Shown piece after piece: positions 32,951 to 40,141 of a stretch of 64,000 nucleotides of DNA (position 1 is its first letter; each line of letters starts with the position of its first letter). The notes under the pieces were generated by a model. It saw only the letters and a program-made list of their open reading frames with translations. It was not told the DNA's origin and searched no databases. The position numbers and the translations under genes were made by a program. The stretch is from contig JAFXVJ010000001.1 in assembly GCA_017524615.1 (NCBI GenBank), positions 1-64,000 on the forward strand, given 5' to 3'. Origin of the DNA: Clostridia bacterium. GTDB lineage: Bacteria; Bacillota; Clostridia; Christensenellales; Aristaeellaceae.

Positions 32951-34044
32951 GCCCGCTTTTCCCTCCAGTATTCAGACAGCGCCATGAAATAGGGACCTAC
33001 GCCTTTGGCGTCGTCCGCCACCACCGGCTCGCTCAGGTAATAAGCCACGCTGCCGTCCCGCTTATTCCCCGGCCCCAGGCCGGCCACGGCGCAAATGCCA
33101 TGCAGATGCCATATACCTCGATCATCCTGCCGCAGCTGCATTTTTGTCAGCGATTCAAAGGCGCGCAGGGCGTTGTTCAGATACTTTTCTTCGTCCAGGA
33201 TCCCCAGCCTTACCGCCTTGAGCAGCGTATAGATGATCATGGCGCTGCCGGAAGTTTCCAGATAATTTCCCGTCACGTCCGCCCGGTCGATCACCTGATA
33301 AAACAGGCCGGTCTTTTTATCCTGATACCTCAGGATCCCACGGACCGCCTCTACCAGCAGATCCTCCAGGGCCCGGACATGCTCATACAGCTGAATATCC
33401 GCGCTGTCGATGCAGTCCACGAGCGCCATCAGGTACCAGCCCATGGACCGCAGCCAGAAATTGGGCGACTGGCCCGTTTCCAGGTTGGCCCAAGGCTGCT
33501 GCCGGGCGATGTCGCAGGCGTGATAATACAGGCCCTTGTCTGCATTGAACAGGTATTTCCTCACATTTTTGAATTGGCTGACGATGTCGCCGATGGCCCG
33601 CTTGCCGCCGAGGCGCATATCGTATGCCATGCGGAAGGGCTGGGCCATATACAGCCCATCCAGCCAAATCTGCTCCGGATAAATTTCCTTGTGCCAGTAG
33701 TTCCCGCAGGAGCAGCGGGGATGGGTGGACAGCCGTTCCGTCAAAAAATCCGCCGCTTTCCTGTACCGTTCGTCCCCCGTCTCATCCCAGGCGAAAAACA
33801 GCGCCTTGCCGCAGTTGATGGAATCAATGTTGTATTTATCCAGGGGGAAATTGGTAATCAGGCCTTCCGGCGAAATCACATTTTTCAGGTATGTCAGGAC
33901 AAAATCACGGAAGAATGCTTCGCCGGTTGCCCGGTACAGGTCGATGCATCCCACCAGCACGCAGCCATCTTCATAATTCCAATAGGTTTTATAGGGGGTG
34001 TACGCGCTCAGATACTGCTTGATAAAGGCTTTGATTCCCTCCAT
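32947..34044 (-). CDS. GH105 unsaturated rhamnogalacturonyl/uronyl hydrolase
   Basis: 365 residues from the ATG at 34042-34044, chosen because GGAGGAAG lies 6 bases upstream; earlier in-frame starts lack one. The (alpha/alpha)6 barrel motifs are clear: YWNYEDGCVLVG near the N terminus, WLDGLYMAQPF (catalytic Asp region) and SPNFWLRSMGWYLMALVD. It removes the unsaturated uronic acid left by pectate or rhamnogalacturonan lyases, feeding KduI. First gene of the cluster, with a promoter at 34089-34118. No signal peptide. Confidence 0.93.
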   Translation of the reverse strand: MEGIKAFIKQYLSAYTPYKTYWNYEDGCVLVGCIDLYRATGEAFFRDFVLTYLKNVISPEGLITNFPLDKYNIDSINCGKALFFAWDETGDERYRKAADFLTERLSTHPRCSCGNYWHKEIYPEQIWLDGLYMAQPFRMAYDMRLGGKRAIGDIVSQFKNVRKYLFNADKGLYYHACDIARQQPWANLETGQSPNFWLRSMGWYLMALVDCIDSADIQLYEHVRALEDLLVEAVRGILRYQDKKTGLFYQVIDRADVTGNYLETSGSAMIIYTLLKAVRLGILDEEKYLNNALRAFESLTKMQLRQDDRGIWHLHGICAVAGLGPGNKRDGSVAYYLSEPVVADDAKGVGPYFMALSEYWREKRA

Positions 34045-34088
34045 ACAGTCTTCCTCCGCAGAAAAAATACCCATACTTTCATAAGATA

Positions 34089-34118
34089 ATAATACAGGCA
34101 AAAAGGCTTCTGTGTCAA
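34089..34118 (-). promoter_or_regulatory. Promoter of the pectin cluster
   Basis: TTGACA (34118-34113) and TATTAT (34094-34089) on the minus strand, spacer 18 bases, about 45 bases before the GH105 start. Confidence 0.75.
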
Positions 34119-34252
34119 GGGATTTGGGGATGGCATGCAATTTTTTTCGCCTTTTTCACGCATTTCATCGCTTTTCTGTCACCCAGGTCTGAATGATCCG
34201 CGCTTTTTCGAAGCGATCATCCATGAGTTTACAATTTTGTTACAATTCAGGC

Positions 34253-34281
34253 TTGGCATCGTGAGCAAAAAATGTTATGAT
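34253..34281 (+). promoter_or_regulatory. Promoter of the L,D-transpeptidase gene
   Basis: TTGGCA (34253-34258), 17 bases, TATGAT (34276-34281), about 36 bases before the ATG at 34318. Confidence 0.65.
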
Positions 34282-34317
34282 AAAAAAGGTGAATTTTCAC
34301 CCGAAGGAGCCTTGGCT

Positions 34318-36033
34318 ATGCGAAAGTTTCTTTTTGCTGTTTTTTCATTATTGGCGGTCTTTATTTTCACGGCGCACGCGGAAGAACTGAATTTCTCTGT
34401 CGCGCCGGATCACGTGCGCCCCGGCAAGGCGGAGCGGCTCAGTTTTTCCTCCCCCTCCGCCAGCACCGCCACGCTTTCCCTGGTTTCCCTGGACGGAGAT
34501 ACGGTATGCGTGATCCGGGAAAACCTGGCTGTCGCCCAGGGCGTGAATCATCTGAGCTGGGACGGCGTGGACGCGAACGGCGCACCCGTGCCCGCCGGCG
34601 AATATCTCCTGTCCCTGACCGTGGATGGCCGTACCGTGACCCAGCCCCTGTCCATCGGCATGCCCAGTCCGCAGATTCTGTCCATCAGTGCGGATGACGC
34701 CGCGGAAGCGGGCCAGGCTTGGCTCGTCCGCGTGCATGTGAACATGCCGGGCACCCTGACGATGCGGGTCAAGCTGGAGGACGGCTGGAAGACCGCCCTG
34801 CAAGCGCCGGTCACAGAGGGGCATAATACGCTCACCTGGGATCTGGCCGTCCAAGGCCAGGCTCTTCCGGAAGGCCGGTATGCCGTTCAATTCTTTCTTT
34901 CCGACGCCGATGGCTTTGCCAGCACCATTCAGCAGGTATCCCTCACCGTTCTGGCCATGGTCACCCCCGCGCCGTCCCCCACGCCCAAAGTCGTCATCCC
35001 CAGCGCCGTTACAACTTCCGACGAGGAACACAATTATTGGACGCTGCCGGTGGGTGATATGAATGAGCAGGCCATCTGGGAAGTGATGATGCAGCCCATC
35101 ACCGTGATCGACGGAAAGGATCAGCGGGATGTGTATCCCCTTCGCAAAACGCCGGACAGTTCCACCAAAAAGGATAATATCGTCGGTGAAATCACCTATA
35201 CCAGCCAGGGCGTCCACATTCTGGAGACCCGGGACGACGGATGGACGCTGATCGAGGCGTACAATTCCTCCTACGGGCCCAATTGCGCATCCCGCCGCGG
35301 CTATGGCGTGACGGATGATCTGATCCAGGGATATGTGAAAACCTCCCTGCTCAAAACCATCACGCCCCGCACCGATTACGCCCTGCTGATTGATAAGCTG
35401 AACCAGAAAATGTACATTTTCTCTGAGGGAAAATGCATCGGCACCCTGCTGGTCTCCACGGGGCTGAACAACGCCAAGCAAGCCTGGAATGAAACTCCCT
35501 CCGGCGAATTCCTGATGGTAAGCCGCATGGGCGGCTTTCCCGCCGGAAACCTGTGGTGCTCCTACGGCATGCGCATCAACGGAGGATGCGCCATTCACGA
35601 GGTGCCTTATATCGGCAACGAGGACACGCCTACCGCCAATCGGGATTATTCCACCACCGTGAAGCAATTGGGCAAAAAGGCCAGCCACGGCTGCATCCGT
35701 GTTCAAAGGGCGGCAAACGAGCAGGGGCAGAACATCAAATGGCTTTGGGATAACATCCGGATCAACACCAAGGTGCTCATTTGGGATGACACAGGCCGTT
35801 TCCTGCCCTATCCCGACGATGACACGCCCATTTACTACAACCCCAACGGCGGAAAAAACTATCACGAGGATCAATACTGCGCCGCCGTCAAAAGCCGGTA
35901 TTTGCCTTTGACGATGATCACATACGCCGAGCTCAACACGACCTATTCCAATCTTACGCCCTGCCCCTCCTGCGCGCGGATCCTGAAGAAAACCGAGATC
36001 GACGCGCTGAACGCGGCCAACGGGTTTCAGTGA
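34318..36033 (+). CDS. Secreted L,D-transpeptidase (YkuD) with Ig-like and SH3-like domains and a Cys-rich tail
   Basis: 571 residues from the ATG at 34318 (GAAGGAGCC upstream; the longer frame is untranslated leader). Signal peptide 1-21. Two FlgD-type Ig-like repeats (about 25-210, with LSWDGVDANGAPVPAGEY and LTWDLAVQGQALPEGRY), a Pro-rich linker, an SH3-like segment (VGEITYTSQGVHILETRDDGW), the YkuD domain with HxxxxxxxxSHGC (H457, C459), and a tail with YHEDQYCAAVK...CPSC, which resembles a small metal-binding site also seen in the gene at 36244. It should make 3-3 cross-links or anchor proteins in the wall. Confidence 0.9.
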   Translation: MRKFLFAVFSLLAVFIFTAHAEELNFSVAPDHVRPGKAERLSFSSPSASTATLSLVSLDGDTVCVIRENLAVAQGVNHLSWDGVDANGAPVPAGEYLLSLTVDGRTVTQPLSIGMPSPQILSISADDAAEAGQAWLVRVHVNMPGTLTMRVKLEDGWKTALQAPVTEGHNTLTWDLAVQGQALPEGRYAVQFFLSDADGFASTIQQVSLTVLAMVTPAPSPTPKVVIPSAVTTSDEEHNYWTLPVGDMNEQAIWEVMMQPITVIDGKDQRDVYPLRKTPDSSTKKDNIVGEITYTSQGVHILETRDDGWTLIEAYNSSYGPNCASRRGYGVTDDLIQGYVKTSLLKTITPRTDYALLIDKLNQKMYIFSEGKCIGTLLVSTGLNNAKQAWNETPSGEFLMVSRMGGFPAGNLWCSYGMRINGGCAIHEVPYIGNEDTPTANRDYSTTVKQLGKKASHGCIRVQRAANEQGQNIKWLWDNIRINTKVLIWDDTGRFLPYPDDDTPIYYNPNGGKNYHEDQYCAAVKSRYLPLTMITYAELNTTYSNLTPCPSCARILKKTEIDALNAANGFQ

Positions 36034-36056
36034 AATACTGATGTTATTTCAATAAA

Positions 36057-36080
36057 AGAGGGCCTGCACAGCCCTTTTTT
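36057..36080 (+). terminator. Terminator of the L,D-transpeptidase gene
   Basis: AGGGC (36059-36063) pairs with GCCCT (36071-36075), followed by TTTTTT. Confidence 0.8.
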
Positions 36081-36243
36081 CATTTGCGAAAGAATACGCT
36101 GATCCTTTTATTTTTTGTTCGGAATTAAGGCAACCGATCATTTATCATACAGAGAAACAGAATGAAACGCGCTTATGTGGGGATGCGACGCCGTCCGTAC
36201 ACGATTCCGCGTTATTCATGTTATTCGCGCTATTCGCGTTATA

Positions 36244-36636
36244 TTATGGCTTGCAATTCTGACAGGGATAAAACCCCAGATCGATCAGCAACTGCCGGGT
36301 ACTGGTATACGTGTAGCGATTCCGCTCTTTGATATTCTTGACCGATTGGCAGTTCGGGAGATGAAACCGATCGGTATGAACGTTTACGATGTAGGTTTCT
36401 TCACCTGCTGCGGGACGGCTGCGCGTCGTCCCTGTTCCATCCGGCATTTCCAGCGCGTAATCATAGCCGAAAGCAAAACCTAGCCGGTACGCCGCCACTT
36501 CATCCCCGGCAAGCCCTTCGACCGGTTCCGCCGCCGCTGCCGCTGCCGCCGCTTCCGTTGATATTTCCGCTGCGTACTGCGCCAGGTAGTCCACAGCGGC
36601 GTAGGCTGTGGCGCCGACGCACACGCAAATGAGCAA
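36244..36636 (-). pseudogene. Small secreted protein with His/Cys metal-binding-like tail; 5' end appears damaged
   Basis: Intact frame of 130 codons from a TTG at 36636, but no ribosome site precedes it. Four codons upstream in frame the sequence reads ATG CGC TGA ATA AGT ATC GCA, so restoring Trp at the TGA would give MRWISIALLICVCVGA, a good signal peptide. A GTG with GGGAG upstream lies one frame away behind a run of eight A. So the N terminus seems broken by a TGA and possibly a slip. The C terminus IVNVHTDRFHLPNCQSVKNI...PCQNCKP resembles the tail of the transpeptidase at 34318. It could still be expressed from the TTG. Confidence 0.5.
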
Positions 36637-36952
36637 TGCGATACTTATTCAGCGCATTCCCGAAATGTATCGTTTTTTTTCACTGTTCCGTCTCCCTTCA
36701 GCCATCGCATGTTTTCCACGGACTGCGCTTTATCCCATCGCTTTTCAGGTGGAATTCTACTACTTCCCTGGAAAAATCGCAAGACGCAGGCGCCGGATCA
36801 TTCGGTTCAGTTTGCGTTTCAGCATCTGAATATTCAAAAAAGTATCATAAAAGTATCATACGAGCTCTGATTGCCATGACAGTCTGCGCACGAGCGTTCA
36901 CCAAGACACCTGCACAGGACGCTTTGGTGACGGATCCTGTTTGGTTTCTTCC
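36637..36952. other. Intergenic region, no gene seen
   Basis: Holds the damaged 5' end of the gene at 36244 and sequence before the spoVA promoter. Two direct copies of AAGTATCATA lie near 36839-36859. No open frame with a ribosome site was found. Confidence 0.4.
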
Positions 36953-36982
36953 GCATATTTTCGCTTATGCCGCTCCATACTA
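36953..36982 (+). promoter_or_regulatory. Sigma-G type promoter of spoVA
   Basis: GCATA (36953-36957), 18 bases, CATACTA (36976-36982). This fits the published Bacillus sigma-G consensus GHATR N18 CATNHTA at every defined position and lies 26 bases before the spoVAA start. Confidence 0.75.
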
Positions 36983-37008
36983 TCAAACGACGAGCGAGGT
37001 GATTCTCC

Positions 37009-37566
37009 GTGCTGTATTTGCAGATGAAGGCCCGGACGGTGATCCGCCCTGGCGAACAGCTGCTGGTTCGCCATGTAGCGGATGCCCTGGACAGCGATCA
37101 GGCCAAAGTCATGGACCTGCCCATTCCCTGCACCCGCAATCCGGGCGTATGGCGACTGCCCGCCATGGCGGTCGTCAAGGCTGTGCTGGACGTTTGTCCC
37201 GACGTAGAGGTGATGGGTCCGGCGGAATGTTTCGTGCATATCGTGCCGGACAGCAAACGCAACCGCACCCGGATCGTGCGCACCGCGCTGGCCTTTCTGC
37301 TTTTAATGGCAGGCAGCGCCCTGGCCATTACCTGGTTTCACGCGGACGTGAACATGATCGATGCCCAGCAGAGCCTGTATCGGCTGATCACCGGCCACGA
37401 TGCGGAAAACACCTGGCTGATCACTGCGCCTTATTCCGTGGGCGTTTTTTTCGGCGTATCGCTGTTTTACGCGTTGCTGGGTAAAAAGCGCACCGTGGCG
37501 CCGCTGGAAATCAAGCTGGAGGAATACCGCCAGTCCGCTGAGCAGGCGTCGGGGCTGATGCCATGA
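37009..37566 (+). CDS. spoVAA: Stage V sporulation protein AA
   Basis: 185 residues from a GTG, with GAGGTG upstream. The N-terminal half is soluble (MLYLQMKARTVIRPGEQLLV, then VADALDSDQAKVMDLPI), and two membrane helices follow (TALAFLLLMAGSALAITWF and APYSVGVFFGVSLFYALL). This is the SpoVAA layout. SpoVA proteins form the channel that loads dipicolinic acid into the forespore and releases it on germination. Overlaps spoVAB by 4 bases. Confidence 0.9.
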   Translation: MLYLQMKARTVIRPGEQLLVRHVADALDSDQAKVMDLPIPCTRNPGVWRLPAMAVVKAVLDVCPDVEVMGPAECFVHIVPDSKRNRTRIVRTALAFLLLMAGSALAITWFHADVNMIDAQQSLYRLITGHDAENTWLITAPYSVGVFFGVSLFYALLGKKRTVAPLEIKLEEYRQSAEQASGLMP

Positions 37567-37955
37567 TCCTGTCCGTCGTCATTGGTCTGATGGGCGGCGC
37601 CACACTGGGGCTTTGCGTGGCGCCCCTGTGGATGATGCTGCAAATCCCCATGCGGATCTCCGATATTTTTGAAGGCAGCACCGACATGCGTCTGTACGCC
37701 TTGGCCCTGGTGATCGGCTCGACCTTTGGCACCCTGCGCTTCAGCGGCTTTTTGCCGGATGCCTTCGCGGTCACCGTGATGGCGCTTGGCGGCATGTTCG
37801 TGGGCATGCTGGCCTCCGCACTGACGGAAGCGCTGGAGGTGATCCCCTCGCTGTTTGACCGGCTCAGTGTTACCGCCGACATGCGTTATGCCGCGGCCGC
37901 CATGGCGATCGGCAAAACGGCCGGCGCCATCATCGCAGGATTGATGGGAGCGTGA
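37563..37955 (+). CDS. spoVAB: Stage V sporulation protein AB
   Basis: 130 residues, nearly all membrane: about four helices beginning MILSVVIGLMGGATLGLCVA. Start overlaps spoVAA (ATGA). It belongs to the inner-membrane channel for Ca-dipicolinate. About 125 bases separate it from spoVAC, without a terminator. Confidence 0.9.
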   Translation: MILSVVIGLMGGATLGLCVAPLWMMLQIPMRISDIFEGSTDMRLYALALVIGSTFGTLRFSGFLPDAFAVTVMALGGMFVGMLASALTEALEVIPSLFDRLSVTADMRYAAAAMAIGKTAGAIIAGLMGA

Positions 37956-38079
37956 AGCATGCACCATAAAGATCCTTCGCATCCCCTGGATGATTTGCCC
38001 AGGCCTGGCTGCCGCGAAATCCGCTGCCGTCCCATTCCGGCGCTTCCCCATTCCAGAAATGAAAAGGAGCCAATCCATC

Positions 38080-38547
38080 ATGCAGCAAAACAAATCCGCC
38101 GATCGTAAACGCATTCAGGAAAGTTATGCCGCGCTTGTGCACCGGCTGACCCCCAAATCCCAATTGGGGCTGGGGTGCCTGCGCGCCTTCTGGGTGGGCG
38201 GCAGCATCTGCGTGCTGGGACAGGCCATCGCGGACATGAGCTCCGCCTGGCTGGGCCTGACCTCCGCCTCCGCGCTGACGCTGGCCTCCATCGCGTTGGT
38301 ATTCTTTACCGCGCTGCTCACCGGCATCGGCGTTTTCGACCGCATCGCGCAGTATGCCGGCGCGGGCACGGTGGTTCCCATTACCGGCTTTGCCAACGCC
38401 ATGGTATCCCCCGCCATGGAATTCAAGCCCGAAGGCTGGGTGCTGGGCACGGGCGCGCGGCTGTTCACCATCGCGGGCCCGGTGCTGGTCTATGGCATCA
38501 GCGCGTCGGTGGCGGTGGGCATCCTGTATTATTTCATTCGCTGGTAA
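38080..38547 (+). CDS. spoVAC: Stage V sporulation protein AC, membrane channel subunit
   Basis: 155 residues from the ATG at 38080, with AAAAGGAGC upstream; an earlier frame from 37990 has no ribosome site. Signature parts are GCLRAFWVGGSICVLGQ, DRIAQYAGAGTVVPITGFANAM and SPAMEFKPEGWVLG. Family knowledge: SpoVAC of Bacillus behaves as a mechanosensitive channel for dipicolinate. Confidence 0.93.
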   Translation: MQQNKSADRKRIQESYAALVHRLTPKSQLGLGCLRAFWVGGSICVLGQAIADMSSAWLGLTSASALTLASIALVFFTALLTGIGVFDRIAQYAGAGTVVPITGFANAMVSPAMEFKPEGWVLGTGARLFTIAGPVLVYGISASVAVGILYYFIRW

Positions 38548-38560
38548 AGGAGGCGCTTGC

Positions 38561-39580
38561 ATGCGGCAGCATCGTGTGGGCGGACATACCATCGTTTTTA
38601 GTCACCCTCCCCGCATCCTGTCCACGGCATCCGTGGTGGGGCCCAAGGAAGGCAGGGGGCCGATGGGCAGCTTGTTCGATCATGTGCTGGAGGACGCGCT
38701 CTGCGGCCAGCAGAGCTATGAGCAGTCGGAGCACGCCATCTTTCAGGAGGCGTGCGAACGCTGCCTGCAAAAGGCGAAAATCAGCCGGGATCAGGTGCAG
38801 GCGCTGCTGGGCGGCGATTTGCTGAATCAGATCATGGCGGCATCCCTGGCCGCACGGGAACTGGCCATTCCCTTTCTGGGGCTGTACGGCGCCTGCTCCA
38901 CCATGGCGGAATCGCTGATCCTTGCCAGCATCCTCGTGGATGGAGGGTATGCTTCTCCTGTGCTGTGTGCTGCCGGCAGCCATTACTGCACCGCGGAAAG
39001 GCAGTACCGATTCCCCTTGGAATACGGCAATCAGCGCACGCCCGCCGCGCAATGGACCGTCACGGGCACCGGCGCATGCCTGCTGGGCGAAGGCGATACC
39101 AGCCTGGCGCGTGTGACCCACGCCACCATCGGCACGGTGACGGACCTGGGCATCAGGGATGCCAACAACATGGGCGCGGCCATGGCCCCCGCTGCTGCGG
39201 CCACCCTGGAACAGCATTTTCGGGATACGGGCCGCTCTCCTGATTTCTATGACTGCGTCGTTACCGGCGATCTGGGCCGCGTGGGCAGCGATATCCTGCA
39301 TCAACTGATGGCCGATCGGGGCCTGCCCCTGCCGGACGGCCTGCACATGGACTGCGGACTTACCATTTTCGATCCAAACGATGACGTGCACGCGGGCGGC
39401 AGCGGCTGCGGCTGCTCCGCTTCCATCCTCAGCGCGTATATCCTGCCAAGGCTTCGGGAAGGGAAATGGAAGCGGGTGCTGTTCATGGCCACCGGCGCGC
39501 TGCTCAGCCCCACCACCAGCCAGCAGGGGGAAACCATTCCCGGCATAGCCCACGCGGCGGCGCTGGAAGGAGGAAACTGA
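38561..39580 (+). CDS. spoVAD: Stage V sporulation protein AD, dipicolinate-binding
   Basis: 339 residues from the ATG at 38561, with AAAGGAGGCG upstream; the frame is open further 5' but overlaps spoVAC. Thiolase-like fold: ATASVVGPKEGRGP-type start, GDLLNQIMAASLAARE, YGACSTMAESL in place of the thiolase Cys loop, and HAGGSGCGCSASILSAYILP. Binds dipicolinic acid in Bacillus. 13 bases after spoVAC and 1 base before spoVAE. Confidence 0.95.
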   Translation: MRQHRVGGHTIVFSHPPRILSTASVVGPKEGRGPMGSLFDHVLEDALCGQQSYEQSEHAIFQEACERCLQKAKISRDQVQALLGGDLLNQIMAASLAARELAIPFLGLYGACSTMAESLILASILVDGGYASPVLCAAGSHYCTAERQYRFPLEYGNQRTPAAQWTVTGTGACLLGEGDTSLARVTHATIGTVTDLGIRDANNMGAAMAPAAAATLEQHFRDTGRSPDFYDCVVTGDLGRVGSDILHQLMADRGLPLPDGLHMDCGLTIFDPNDDVHAGGSGCGCSASILSAYILPRLREGKWKRVLFMATGALLSPTTSQQGETIPGIAHAAALEGGN

Positions 39581-39581
39581 C

Positions 39582-39947
39582 ATGATCCTGATCTATCTGA
39601 AGGTGTTTCTGGTGGGGGGTCTGCTTTGCCTGATCGGGGAAGCGCTGATCCTGAAAACCAAATTGACCCCCGCCCGGATTCTGGTGGTCTACATCACCGC
39701 CGGGGTGATCCTCAGCGCCATGGGGCTGTATGGGCCCCTGGTGCGTTTTGCGGCCGCGGGCGCGACCGTACCGCTCACCGGCTTTGGCCACGCGCTAGCT
39801 CAAGGCGTTATGAGCGCGGTGCAGGAAACCGGCTTGCTGGGCGCCTTTACGGGCGGGATCACTGCCGCGTCGGGCGGCATCGCCGCCGCCATCTTCTTCG
39901 GCTTTCTCACGGCCATCCTCTTCCGGCCCAAGCCGAAGGACTATTGA
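39582..39947 (+). CDS. spoVAE: Stage V sporulation protein AE (AEb type)
   Basis: 121 residues, four membrane helices. Paralogous to SpoVAC, with the shared loop AAAGATVPLTGFGHALAQGV. It is the last gene of the operon; a terminator follows within 2 bases of the stop. Confidence 0.93.
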   Translation: MILIYLKVFLVGGLLCLIGEALILKTKLTPARILVVYITAGVILSAMGLYGPLVRFAAAGATVPLTGFGHALAQGVMSAVQETGLLGAFTGGITAASGGIAAAIFFGFLTAILFRPKPKDY

Positions 39948-39948
39948 C

Positions 39949-39980
39949 CCGCTCTCCGCCGTTCGGGGAGCGGCTATTTT
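39949..39980 (+). terminator. Terminator of spoVA
   Basis: CCGCTCTCC (39949-39957) pairs with GGGGAGCGG (39965-39973) with one G-U, followed by CTATTTT. Confidence 0.7.
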
Positions 39981-40009
39981 CATGAAAATGTAAATAACCC
40001 TCCCTCATC

Positions 40010-40038
40010 TTGCCGCGCAGGAAGAATTATGGTATAAT
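40010..40038 (+). promoter_or_regulatory. Promoter of the gene at 40142
   Basis: TTGCCG (40010-40015), 17 bases, TATAAT (40033-40038). Confidence 0.7.
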
Positions 40039-40141
40039 TCGAAAGGAAAGCAATTCTTTCTGTCCCGGCGGGCCCCGTATGGGCGCACGCCGCGCGTTCT
40101 GCTGTACCGGCACTGTATTCTTGATGAATGAGGGAGTAGCT

